From Gammaproteobacteria bacterium (GTDB lineage Bacteria > Pseudomonadota > Gammaproteobacteria > UBA5335), in contig WOZT01000271.1 of the NCBI GenBank assembly GCA_011620145.1, positions 1 to 6,163 of the forward strand: a stretch of DNA of 6,163 nt, written 5' to 3'. The notes under the pieces are model-generated. The model did no database searches, was not told where the DNA came from, and saw only the letters and a program-made list of their open reading frames with translations. The translations under genes and the position numbers were made by a program. Of the stretch, positions 1 to 5,572 are shown piece after piece (within the stretch, counting starts at the first letter, position 1; the number at the start of each line of letters is the position of its first letter).

Positions 1-32
1 AAAAAAGGCTTGACCGCCGGGTCAAGCCTTTT
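1..32 (-). terminator. Rho-independent terminator after tRNA-Gln, probably bidirectional
   Basis: A perfect 9-bp stem (7-15 with 20-28) closes a 4-base loop (16-19). On the minus strand it lies just beyond the tRNA 3' end and is followed by six U (complement of 1-6), the standard intrinsic terminator form. On the plus strand it is followed by a T-rich run (29-38), so it can also stop a plus-strand transcript entering from the left. A3-A6 can pair with T29-T32 and lengthen the stem. It most likely ends the rplM-rpsI-tRNA transcript. Confidence 0.88.
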
Positions 33-37
33 ATTTT

Positions 38-111
38 TGGCTGGGGGACTAGGATTCGAACCTAGGTTGACGGAGTCAGAGTCCGTAGTCCTGCCGCTAG
101 ACGATCCCCCA
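38..111 (-). tRNA. tRNA-Gln (anticodon CTG)
   Basis: The minus strand folds as a full 74-nt cloverleaf with encoded CCA. The acceptor stem TGGGGGA pairs with TCCCCCA and the discriminator is G. The D stem is GTCT/GGAC, with a T-G last pair, around a loop containing AGCGGCA. The anticodon stem ACGGA/TCCGT encloses CTCTGAC, giving anticodon CTG (reads CAG, glutamine). The T stem CTAGG/CCTAG encloses TTCGAAT. The initial U-A pair of the acceptor is typical of bacterial tRNA-Gln. It lies 48 bp after the rpsI stop on the same strand with no evident promoter of its own, and is followed directly by the terminator at 1-32, so it is probably co-transcribed with rplM-rpsI and released by processing. 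Confidence 0.95.
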
Positions 112-131
112 AAAGCAAAGCCGCGTTCTCC

Positions 132-153
132 GCTTCCCCAGGGAAAGGGAAGC
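132..153 (-). other. Hairpin in the rpsI to tRNA-Gln spacer, no U-tract
   Basis: A 7-bp perfect inverted repeat (GCTTCCC at 132-138, GGGAAGC at 147-153) has an 8-base loop and begins 7 bases after the rpsI stop in the transcript. No U-run follows it, so it does not look like an intrinsic terminator. I infer a 3'-end stabilising or processing structure that separates the ribosomal-protein message from the tRNA. This role is unproven. Confidence 0.4.
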
Positions 154-159
154 CCGCGA

Positions 160-552
160 TTAACGCTTGGAGTATTGCGGTGCGCGGCGGGCCTTGTGCA
201 GGCCGACCTTCTTGCGCTCCACCTCGCGCGCATCGCGCGTCATGAAGCCGGCGCGGCGCAGGGCGGGCTTGTTCGCCTCGTCATACGCGACCAAGGCGCG
301 ACTGATGCCGAGGCGGATTGCGCCGGCCTGGCCGCTCATGCCACCGCCGCCCACCAGCACGCGGACATCAAACTTGTCCGATACCTCCATCAACTCAAGC
401 GCCTGACGAGTCACCATGCGCGAGGTATCGCGGCCGAAATAGTCTTCAAGCGTCTTGCCGTTGACCTCGATCCGGCCCGAGCCGCGAACCAGATAAACCC
501 GCGCGCTCGCGCTTTTGCGACGACCAATACCGCAGTAATGTTGTTCAGCCAT
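160..552 (-). CDS. rpsI: 30S ribosomal protein S9
   Basis: This 130-residue protein is the normal bacterial S9 length. S9 sits in the head of the small subunit and its C-terminal tail reaches the P-site tRNA. The N-terminal [12 protein letters not shown] block (residues 8-19) is the family signature, followed by [10 protein letters not shown] (25-34) and the glycine-rich [20 protein letters not shown] stretch around residues 68-87. The C-terminus is strongly basic and ends in SKR, the conserved tail that contacts tRNA. The ATG at 552 gives the family-standard beginning ([13 protein letters not shown]). Upstream lies a weak GGAA-like ribosome-binding site. It follows rplM by 36 bp on the same strand, the usual L13-S9 operon, and precedes a tRNA-Gln. 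No defect is seen. Confidence 0.98.
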   Translation of the reverse strand: MAEQHYCGIGRRKSASARVYLVRGSGRIEVNGKTLEDYFGRDTSRMVTRQALELMEVSDKFDVRVLVGGGGMSGQAGAIRLGISRALVAYDEANKPALRRAGFMTRDAREVERKKVGLHKARRAPQYSKR

Positions 553-588
553 GAATCTTAGGTTCCACTCGCTGGATGGGGCACCGGA

Positions 589-1017
589 TCAAAGATCCAG
601 AGGTTTGGGTTGCTGGGCCGTGTGGATGTGCTCGCCACCGGCGAAAATCCGCAGTTTCTTGATCATTGCGCGACCCAGGCGATTCTTCGGCATCATGCCG
701 CGCACGGCGGTCTCCAGGGCACGCTGGGGGTGCTCGGCGAGCAGCTTCTCCAGGGTGGTGGACTTCATGTTGCCGATGTGGCCGGTGTGGTGGTGATAGG
801 TCTTGTCTTTCAACTTGTTGCCGGTGACGCGAATCTTTTCAGCGTTGACGACCACAATGTAATCACCCGTATCCACATGAGGCGTGAATTCAGGCTTGTG
901 CTTGCCGCGCAGGCGATCGGCGATCGCGGTGGCCAAGCGACCCAAGGTCTTGCCATCGGCATCGACCAGATACCAGTCCTGGGTGACCGTCTCAGATTTT
1001 GCAGAAAACGTTTTCAT
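589..1017 (-). CDS. rplM: 50S ribosomal protein L13
   Basis: At 142 residues it matches the length of E. coli L13, an early-assembly 23S rRNA-binding protein of the large subunit. Family blocks are visible in order: [16 protein letters not shown] (16-31), the [23 protein letters not shown] region (37-59), YHHHTGHIG (74-82), the [12 protein letters not shown] block (107-118) and [14 protein letters not shown] near the end. The ATG at 1017 begins MKTFSAK, as in relatives. An AGGA sits very close to the ATG and a GGAG lies 12 bases upstream, so the ribosome-binding site is not clear-cut. It is the first gene of the rplM-rpsI operon, with its promoter at 1106-1134 and a leader of about 80 nt. In E. 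coli this operon is reported to be repressed by L13 acting on its own leader, so similar control is plausible. Confidence 0.98.
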   Translation of the reverse strand: MKTFSAKSETVTQDWYLVDADGKTLGRLATAIADRLRGKHKPEFTPHVDTGDYIVVVNAEKIRVTGNKLKDKTYHHHTGHIGNMKSTTLEKLLAEHPQRALETAVRGMMPKNRLGRAMIKKLRIFAGGEHIHTAQQPKPLDL

Positions 1018-1054
1018 GATCCTGGGCCGCTCCGGGCAGTCTATTTCGCACTGT

Positions 1055-1093
1055 CAGGGTGGATGGGCAAACCGCCACAATCGCCGAACCCTG
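1055..1093 (-). promoter_or_regulatory. Stem-loop in the rplM leader
   Basis: The rplM leader contains a 6-bp perfect inverted repeat (CAGGGT at 1055-1060, ACCCTG at 1088-1093) that closes a 27-base loop. Inside the loop, GGC (1066-1068) can pair with GCC (1074-1076) around five bases. By analogy with the L13-repressed E. coli leader this is a candidate L13 binding element. The structure itself is modest and was found by eye. Confidence 0.35.
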
Positions 1094-1105
1094 GAAAAGG
1101 GGAGG

Positions 1106-1134
1106 ATTTTACAAGCAGGCGATGCCTTTGGCAA
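1106..1134 (-). promoter_or_regulatory. Sigma70-type promoter for rplM-rpsI
   Basis: On the minus strand, TTGCCA (1129-1134) and TAAAAT (1106-1111) are separated by exactly 17 bases. Each hexamer is one or two bases from consensus. The expected start point is near 1099, giving a leader of about 80 nt before the rplM ATG. The start region is all pyrimidine, which is unusual. The -35 box lies just past the stop codon of the upstream ferredoxin gene, and no terminator lies between, so readthrough from that gene is also possible. Confidence 0.6.
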
Positions 1135-1142
1135 TGCAGATG

Positions 1143-1457
1143 TCAGATTCGCAGCCGTTCGACCACCTGTCCCTGCACCAGATGCTGTTCGATGATGGCG
1201 TCCACGTCGCTCGTATCCCGGCAGCGATACCAGACTCCCTCGGGATAGACGACCACGGCGGGACCCTGTTCGCAGCGCTCCATGCAGCCCGCCTGGTTGA
1301 TACGCACCTGGCCCGGACCGTTCAGACCCAGCTCCGATATGCGCTGTTTTGCATACGCCCGGAGCTTTTCGGAACCGCAACCACCACAACTGGGCCGCGG
1401 TGCATCGGGCGCCCGGACGTTGGTGCAGAAGAACACATGATGGCGATAAAAACCCAA
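1143..1457 (-). CDS. Thioredoxin-fold [2Fe-2S] ferredoxin domain protein
   Basis: This is a 104-residue soluble protein when begun at the TTG at 1457. It resembles the thioredoxin-like [2Fe-2S] ferredoxins (the Aquifex Fd4 type and the NuoE-like fold). It starts GFYRHHVFFCTN, as relatives do, and has the four cluster cysteines in the right spacing: C11 and C24 (12 residues between), then C58 and C62 in the AGCMERCEQGP motif. The conserved VVVYPEGVWY block follows at 68-77 and the end is VVERLRI. Two further cysteines (C27 and C79) are present; C27 forms a CGGC with C24. The TTG start is chosen because a GAGG lies 9 bases upstream and homologues begin here. In-frame ATG (1490) and GTG (1523) starts lack a good ribosome-binding site and lie at or above the likely -10 box. 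The electron-transfer partner is unknown; its divergent neighbour is coq7. Confidence 0.9.
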   Translation of the reverse strand: MGFYRHHVFFCTNVRAPDAPRPSCGGCGSEKLRAYAKQRISELGLNGPGQVRINQAGCMERCEQGPAVVVYPEGVWYRCRDTSDVDAIIEQHLVQGQVVERLRI

Positions 1458-1466
1458 GGATCTGTT

Positions 1467-1470
1467 CCTC
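1467..1470 (-). promoter_or_regulatory. Shine-Dalgarno deciding the ferredoxin TTG start
   Basis: GAGG on the minus strand lies nine bases before the TTG at 1457. No comparable site precedes the in-frame ATG at 1490, so this site decides the start. Confidence 0.65.
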
Positions 1471-1488
1471 AATCGGCAATCCGGCGTC

Positions 1489-1494
1489 ATTCTA
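1489..1494 (-). promoter_or_regulatory. Candidate -10 box for the ferredoxin gene
   Basis: TAGAAT on the minus strand matches the -10 consensus at five of six positions, with no recognisable -35 at the usual distance. A start near 1482 would leave about 25 nt before the TTG, with the GAGG site correctly inside it. It would also place the upstream ATG at 1490 outside the transcript. Confidence 0.4.
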
Positions 1495-1561
1495 CCGCGC
1501 CCCGATTCTCCCGTGGCGGGCACAGAAGCTGACCCAGATCCGGCTTGCGCAGGGATTCCGC

Positions 1562-1590
1562 TTGCCTCGGCTACGGCGGGCCGCTAGATT
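1562..1590 (+). promoter_or_regulatory. Candidate coq7 promoter giving a near-leaderless transcript
   Basis: TTGCCT (1562-1567) and TAGATT (1585-1590) are separated by 17 bases; each matches four of six consensus positions. The -10 box ends seven bases before the coq7 ATG, so transcription would begin at or next to the A of the start codon. No Shine-Dalgarno is seen in the seven bases before the ATG (CGCCCCT), consistent with leaderless translation. Confidence 0.42.
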
Positions 1591-1597
1591 CGCCCCT

Positions 1598-2242
1598 ATG
1601 AACAACCGAAATTACCGCTGGACCGACCGCGTCTTGATGGATTTGCAGCAGGCCTTGCGCACGCTGCATGCCGACCCGCATGAGGCCATCGGCCCCCACC
1701 CGGATGACGAGATTGCGGAGAGTCTGCTGAGTGCCGATGAGCGCCGGGAATCGGCGCGCCTGATGCGGGTCAATCATGCCGGCGAAATCAGCGCCCAGGC
1801 GCTGTACCAAGGCCAAAGCCTGTTCAGTCGGGACCCTGCCGTGCGCGATACCCTGCGCCAGGCGGCCCGCGAGGAACATGCCCATCTGATCTGGTGCCAG
1901 CGTCGGCTGGAAGAACTCGAGGACCGGCCCAGCCGTCTGGCGCCGCTGTGGTATCTGGGCTCTTTCGGGATTGGGACACTGGCGGGATTGGTCGGCGATC
2001 GCTGGAGCCTGGGCTTCGTAGTCGAAACGGAAAACCAGGTGATCGACCACATCCAGAATCATCTGGATCGGTTGCCGGCGGCGGATGCCAAGAGCCGAGC
2101 CATTCTGAATCAGATGGAGCGGGACGAAGTCCACCATGGCGATACGGCACGCCGGGCCGGGGCACGAAATCTGCCCGGCCCCGTTCGACGGCTCATGCAC
2201 GCGGTTTCCCGCATCATGACCCGGGGCGCCTATTTCTTCTGA
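1598..2242 (+). CDS. coq7: Coq7-type 2-polyprenyl-3-methyl-6-methoxy-1,4-benzoquinol hydroxylase
   Basis: This 214-residue di-iron monooxygenase performs the last hydroxylation of ubiquinone synthesis (the demethoxyubiquinol step), associated with the inner membrane; it fills the role of UbiF in organisms lacking UbiF. Di-iron ligands can be read: E63 in [18 protein letters not shown]93 and H96 in the EEHAH motif, E145 in [10 protein letters not shown], and E177 and H180 in MERDEVHH. The spacing E63 to E93 (30) and E93 to E145 (52) fits the family. The hydrophobic [17 protein letters not shown] stretch (117-133) is the usual membrane-interacting helix. The ATG at 1598 begins [12 protein letters not shown], aligning with normal Coq7 N-termini; the open frame extends upstream to 1349 but carries no family similarity there. 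It is divergent from the ferredoxin gene and convergent with speD, overlapping it by 13 bp. Confidence 0.95.
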   Translation: MNNRNYRWTDRVLMDLQQALRTLHADPHEAIGPHPDDEIAESLLSADERRESARLMRVNHAGEISAQALYQGQSLFSRDPAVRDTLRQAAREEHAHLIWCQRRLEELEDRPSRLAPLWYLGSFGIGTLAGLVGDRWSLGFVVETENQVIDHIQNHLDRLPAADAKSRAILNQMERDEVHHGDTARRAGARNLPGPVRRLMHAVSRIMTRGAYFF

Positions 2243-3096
2243 CCGGCCCGCCCGCGCTTGTTCTGCAATGCGGGCTCCCCACCCCATTCGTTGACCTTGC
2301 GCATGTTGCGGCCGTAGAAAATCTCCAGCATTTCATGGCGCAACTGCTTGCGAATCGCCTGGCGCTCCTTGGGATCCAGCTCGGCCTCCGATTCCCCGAA
2401 CAAATAATCATCCAGCCGGAAATCACGCAGGATCATCTTGGTGTGGAAGATATTTTCCTGATAGACGTTGACATCCATCATCTGGTAACGCGACAGGGTG
2501 TCGCGAGTCAGGTAGTTCTGGACTGAGTTGATGGAGTGATCGATGAAGTGCTTGCGGCCACTGATGTCACGGGTGAATCCGCGCACGCGGTAGTCGATGG
2601 TGACAATGTCCGACTCAAAGCTGTGCAATAAGTAATTCAAGGCCTTGAGTGGCGAGATCACCCCACAGGTCGAGACATCGATGTCTGCCCGGAACGTGCT
2701 GATGTTCTTGTGCGGATGACTTTCGGGATAGGTGTGAACCGTGATGTGGCTCTTGTCCAGATGGCCCAGCACAGTCTCCGGCAGCGGACCGGGGGATTCA
2801 CTGTTGTCGGACTCCTCCGGATCGACGGGACCTTCGGAGATGAGCATGGTCACGCTCGCGCCCTGGGGATCGTAATCCTGGCGCGCGATATTGAGCACAT
2901 TGGCGCCGATGATGTTCGCTACATCGGTGAGGATGGTGGTGAGACGCTCGGCGTTGTAGGCCTCGTCGATGTACTGGATGTAGCGCCCGGTTTGCTCATC
3001 GGTGCGCGCATAACAGACATCGTAGATATTGAAACTCAACGACTTGGTCAGGTTGTTGAAGCCGTGCAGCTTGATCTTGTTGGACGATAGCAGCAA
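2230..3096 (-). CDS. speD: S-adenosylmethionine decarboxylase proenzyme
   Basis: This 288-residue pyruvoyl enzyme decarboxylates SAM to supply aminopropyl groups for spermidine. It is of the long E. coli type: [24 protein letters not shown] near the N-terminus, then [21 protein letters not shown], the self-cleavage site [16 protein letters not shown] with pyruvoyl-forming Ser116 (numbered from the TTG), the catalytic cysteine (C144) in [29 protein letters not shown] and [14 protein letters not shown]. The TTG at 3096 is chosen because GGGAGGA lies just upstream and the protein then begins [15 protein letters not shown]. Starting at the ATG at 3147 would bury that site inside the gene and add unmatched residues. 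The C-terminus runs about 20 residues past the E. coli end (after YGRNM) in a basic tail ([10 protein letters not shown]) that overlaps the coq7 stop. No speE is adjacent. The leader carries a promoter and a terminator-like hairpin. Confidence 0.96.
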   Translation of the reverse strand: MLLSSNKIKLHGFNNLTKSLSFNIYDVCYARTDEQTGRYIQYIDEAYNAERLTTILTDVANIIGANVLNIARQDYDPQGASVTMLISEGPVDPEESDNSESPGPLPETVLGHLDKSHITVHTYPESHPHKNISTFRADIDVSTCGVISPLKALNYLLHSFESDIVTIDYRVRGFTRDISGRKHFIDHSINSVQNYLTRDTLSRYQMMDVNVYQENIFHTKMILRDFRLDDYLFGESEAELDPKERQAIRKQLRHEMLEIFYGRNMRKVNEWGGEPALQNKRGRAGQKK

Positions 3097-3103
3097 TGCC
3101 CGA

Positions 3104-3110
3104 TCCTCCC
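3104..3110 (-). promoter_or_regulatory. Strong Shine-Dalgarno deciding the speD TTG start
   Basis: GGGAGGA on the minus strand is close to the full anti-16S complement; its GGAGG core (3105-3109) is eight bases before the TTG at 3096. It lies inside a near-perfect 9-bp tandem repeat (3098-3106 and 3107-3115). No ATG with a comparable site exists near the conserved N-terminus. Confidence 0.8.
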
Positions 3111-3193
3111 GATCCGATATAAGGGACCCATTGACTCCATCCCACATGCTCTGGTCCAAGCAGGCTGCTCAAACCATGCGACCCAGCGGGAAG

Positions 3194-3234
3194 AAAAAAC
3201 CCCGAAGCGACCGGCCTACCGAACACTTCAGGGG
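3194..3234 (-). terminator. Terminator-like hairpin in the osmC-speD gap / speD leader
   Basis: On the minus strand CCCC-U-GAAG (3226-3234) pairs with CUUCGGGG (3200-3207) as an 8-bp stem with one bulge at 3230. The 18-base loop can form an inner 3-bp CGG/CCG helix. Six U (complement of 3194-3199) follow at once. It may end the trpGDC-osmC transcript 46 bases past the osmC stop. Because the likely speD promoter lies upstream of it, it would also sit at the very 5' end of the speD message, as an attenuator would. Confidence 0.65.
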
Positions 3235-3240
3235 GCGCAG

Positions 3241-3269
3241 ATTATACGGCAACCCGAGCCTGTTGTCTC
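3241..3269 (-). promoter_or_regulatory. Sigma70-type promoter upstream of speD
   Basis: On the minus strand a perfect TATAAT (3241-3246) is preceded after 17 bases by GAGACA (3264-3269), which matches the last four bases of TTGACA. The predicted start near 3234-3236 gives a leader of about 140 nt to the speD TTG. The first transcribed bases are the 5' arm of the hairpin at 3194-3234. I see no better promoter between that hairpin and the gene; a TATATC near 3120 has no -35 partner and is too near the ribosome-binding site. Confidence 0.6.
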
Positions 3270-3279
3270 GCCTGACAAG

Positions 3280-3705
3280 CTATAGAGCAGCTGTCTCCCG
3301 AATTTCGAAATCGTGGGTGATTTCAGCCGTCTTGCCCAGCATGATCGAGGCCGAGCAATATTTTTCCGCCGACAGCTCGACCGCCCGGCGCACCTGCGGC
3401 TCGCCCAGATCATGCCCGGTCACGATGAAAGAAATATGAATGCGGGTGAATACCTTGGGATCCGTCTCGGCCCGTTCGGCGCTGAGCTCGGCAACGCAAT
3501 CCGTGATGCGCTGACGGCTCTTGCGCAGGATCTGCACCACATCGAAGCTGGCACAGCCCCCCATGCCCAGCAGCAGCATCTCCATGGGCCGCACGCCGAG
3601 GTTGCGCCCACCGGTCTCCGGCGGCCCGTCCATCACCACCGCATGACCGCTGCCCGACTCGCCGAGAAAGGTCACATCTTCCACCCATTTGATCCGCGCC
3701 TTCAT
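3280..3705 (-). CDS. OsmC family protein, YhfA-like
   Basis: This 141-residue protein resembles E. coli YhfA, a member of the OsmC/Ohr fold. Matching blocks are KARIKWVEDVTFLGESGSGH (2-21), RPMEMLLLGMGGCASFDVV (39-57), FTRIHISFIVTGHDL (86-100) and LSAEKYCSASIML (111-123). C51 and C117 are the paired cysteines that in characterised OsmC and Ohr proteins reduce organic peroxides; for the YhfA branch the substrate is not established, so peroxidase activity is inferred only. The ATG at 3705 is preceded by GGAG eight bases upstream. The gene begins 12 bp after the trpC stop and that ribosome-binding site abuts the trpC stop codon, so it should be translated from the trp transcript. It is followed by a terminator-like hairpin. 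Confidence 0.92.
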   Translation of the reverse strand: MKARIKWVEDVTFLGESGSGHAVVMDGPPETGGRNLGVRPMEMLLLGMGGCASFDVVQILRKSRQRITDCVAELSAERAETDPKVFTRIHISFIVTGHDLGEPQVRRAVELSAEKYCSASIMLGKTAEITHDFEIRETAAL

Positions 3706-3713
3706 GTCACCCT

Positions 3714-3717
3714 CTCC
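3714..3717 (-). promoter_or_regulatory. OsmC-gene Shine-Dalgarno abutting the trpC stop codon
   Basis: The junction reads TGAGGAGAGGG: the trpC TGA (3718-3720) is immediately followed by GGAG, eight bases before the ATG at 3705. This leaves no room for a separate promoter and points to co-transcription, and perhaps translational coupling, with trpC. Confidence 0.75.
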
Positions 3718-4539
3718 TCAAGCCCTTGTCGTACCGAATAATTCGCGCAAGCGTGCGCCCGGATCGGGAGCGCGCATGAACGCCTCGCCCACCAGAAACG
3801 CGCCGATGTCGTGTGCGCGCATGGCCGCCACATCCGCCGCGGTATGGATGCCGCTCTCGGTCACCACCAGCCGGCCAGCGGGAATCAGTTCCAGCAGGTC
3901 CCAGGTGGTTTCAAGGCGGGTCGCGAAGGTGCGCAGATTGCGGTTGTTGATCCCGATCAGCACCGAATCCGGCAACCGCAACGCGCGCTCGAGCTCCAAG
4001 GCATCATGCACCTCGACCAGTACCGCCAAGCCAAGAGCGCGCGCCAGCGCCTCCAGTTCAGCCAGTAGTTCATCCGCCAATGCGGCCACGATGAGCAACA
4101 CGCAGTCGGCCCCCATCTGGCGGGATTCCCAGATCTGGTAGGGATCGATCATGAAATCCTTGCGCAGAACCGGCAGGTCACAGGCTGCCCGAGCCGCCAG
4201 GAGGAAGGCGGTGGCGCCCTGAAAAAAATCCCGATCGGTGAGTACCGACAGGCAGGCTGCTCCACCGGCGGCATAGGAGCGGGCGATGGCAGCCGGATCG
4301 AAATCCGCCCGCAGCAGCCCCTTGCTCGGGGAGGCGCGCTTGATCTCGGCAATCACCGCCGATTCCCCTCGCGCCATCCGATCCCGCAGGGCGCCGGCAA
4401 AATCCCGCAAGGGTGCCGCCTCCCGGGTGCGCTGTTGCAACGCCGGCAAGGGCAGGCGGGCGCTGCGCTCGGCCACCTCCTCCCGCTTGCGCGCCAGAAT
4501 GCGCGTCAACACATCATCGGCTGGGGTCATGGTCGTCAT
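3718..4539 (-). CDS. trpC: Indole-3-glycerol phosphate synthase
   Basis: This 273-residue monofunctional TIM-barrel enzyme closes the indole ring of CdRP to give indole-3-glycerol phosphate; no TrpF domain is fused. The expected active-site motifs are present: [13 protein letters not shown] (62-74, with E65 and K67), [11 protein letters not shown] (98-108), [13 protein letters not shown] (124-136, with K127 the likely catalytic acid), LVEVHD (174-179, with E176), IGINNRNL (195-202) and VTESGI (226-231), then [11 protein letters not shown] for phosphate binding. The ATG at 4539 overlaps the trpD stop in an ATGA, the usual coupled arrangement; a second in-frame ATG at 4530 is possible but less well placed. 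The next gene (OsmC family) follows after 12 bp. In pseudomonads and xanthomonads a crp-family gene is, from memory, found after trpC; none is here. Confidence 0.97.
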   Translation of the reverse strand: MTTMTPADDVLTRILARKREEVAERSARLPLPALQQRTREAAPLRDFAGALRDRMARGESAVIAEIKRASPSKGLLRADFDPAAIARSYAAGGAACLSVLTDRDFFQGATAFLLAARAACDLPVLRKDFMIDPYQIWESRQMGADCVLLIVAALADELLAELEALARALGLAVLVEVHDALELERALRLPDSVLIGINNRNLRTFATRLETTWDLLELIPAGRLVVTESGIHTAADVAAMRAHDIGAFLVGEAFMRAPDPGARLRELFGTTRA

Positions 4540-5561
4540 TCAGCAAGTTCTCTTGATCGCTGCGCCAAGCGGTCCAGTCGCCGGCCGGCTTCGCCGCTGT
4601 CCACTGCCGCAGTCGCCAGCGCCATGCCTTCGGCCAAATCGGCCGCACGCCCTGCCACATGCAGCGCTGCGGCGGCATTGATCAGCACGATGTCCCGCGC
4701 CGCCCCCATCGCGCCCGCAAAGACGCCCCGCATCAAGGCCAGACTTTCACCCGGCGACTCGATCTGCAGGGACGCCAGCGATTGCCGCGGCAGCCCGAAA
4801 TCCTCCGGCGTGAGCAGGCGGTTGATCACCTCTCCGTCGCGCAATTCCGCCACGCGAGTTGGCGCCTGAATGCTGATCTCATCCAGCCCATCCTCGGCGT
4901 GCACCACCATCACATGGCGGCTCCCCAGAGCGCCCAGCACCTGGGCCAGGGGCTCCACCCAGACGGCATCGAACACCCCCAGCAACTGGTTGGGCGCCCG
5001 CGCCGGGTTGGTCAGGGGACCGAGCAGATTGAACAGCGTGCGCACGCCCATCTCCCGACGCGGACCGATGGCATGACGCATGGCCCCGTGGTGTGCTGGC
5101 GCGAACAGAAAGCCGACGCCCAGCTCGTCGATGCAGCGGGCCACCGCATCAGGCGCAAGGTCCAGCCGCACGCCGGCCGCCTCGAGCACATCCGCGCTGC
5201 CGCTGCGGCTGGATACGGAGCGATTGCCATGCTTGGCCACCCGCCCTCCGGCGGCCGCCACCACAAAGGCCACGGCGGTGGACACATTGAACAAGCCGCG
5301 CCCGTCCCCTCCCGTTCCACAGGTGTCAACGAGGTAGCGCGTGTCGGCCACCGGGACCGGGGTGGCCAGCTCGCGCATGACCCGGGCCGCGGCCGCGATT
5401 TCAGTGACCGTCTCGCCCTTCATCCGCAAGCCCACCAGCAAGCCGCCAATCTGGGCGGGGGTCGCGTGGCCGGACATGATGGTGTGCATGACCGACGTCA
5501 TCTCGGCATCGGCGAGATCCTCGCGGGCGATCAACCGGGCAATGGCCTGAGGCAAATCCAT
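4536..5561 (-). CDS. trpD: Anthranilate phosphoribosyltransferase
   Basis: This 341-residue protein transfers the phosphoribosyl group of PRPP to anthranilate, the second committed tryptophan step. It is the stand-alone form, not fused to TrpG as in enteric bacteria. Motifs: [10 protein letters not shown] (78-87, PRPP binding), [28 protein letters not shown] (91-118), GSADVLEA (121-128), the [20 protein letters not shown] region (153-172), [13 protein letters not shown] (175-187), and the acidic pair D227-E228 in DGLDE, which holds Mg-PRPP. The ATG at 5561 is chosen because [11 protein letters not shown] aligns with family N-termini; the open frame runs further up through trpG, but that part is a shadow. 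The ribosome-binding site is weak (GTGGG), fitting coupling to trpG, whose stop is 11 bp upstream. Its own stop overlaps the trpC start. Confidence 0.97.
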   Translation of the reverse strand: MDLPQAIARLIAREDLADAEMTSVMHTIMSGHATPAQIGGLLVGLRMKGETVTEIAAAARVMRELATPVPVADTRYLVDTCGTGGDGRGLFNVSTAVAFVVAAAGGRVAKHGNRSVSSRSGSADVLEAAGVRLDLAPDAVARCIDELGVGFLFAPAHHGAMRHAIGPRREMGVRTLFNLLGPLTNPARAPNQLLGVFDAVWVEPLAQVLGALGSRHVMVVHAEDGLDEISIQAPTRVAELRDGEVINRLLTPEDFGLPRQSLASLQIESPGESLALMRGVFAGAMGAARDIVLINAAAALHVAGRAADLAEGMALATAAVDSGEAGRRLDRLAQRSRELAE

Positions 5562-5572
5562 GTCGCCCACTT

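Noticed and set aside
132..153. Terminator after rpsI
   Set aside because: The 7-bp hairpin is real but no U-run follows it, so I list it only as a hairpin.
10..561. 183-codon plus-strand open frame covering the tRNA and rpsI
   Set aside because: It runs through a terminator and a tRNA gene and is antisense to S9.
610..1248. 212-codon plus-strand open frame opposite rplM and the ferredoxin gene
   Set aside because: It crosses two genes with clear conserved products and shows no recognisable domain; a shadow.
1349..1597. 83-residue N-terminal extension of coq7
   Set aside because: It overlaps the ferredoxin gene antisense, has no Coq7 similarity, and the promoter and family N-terminus both point to the ATG at 1598.
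3111..3145. Alternative speD promoter with TATATC near 3120
   Set aside because: No -35 match at 16-18 bp spacing, and the start would fall within the ribosome-binding site.
2996..3226. 76-codon minus-strand GTG open frame in the speD leader as a leader peptide
   Set aside because: No clear Shine-Dalgarno, begins inside the hairpin loop, and continues into speD out of frame; no run of codons suggesting amino-acid or polyamine sensing.
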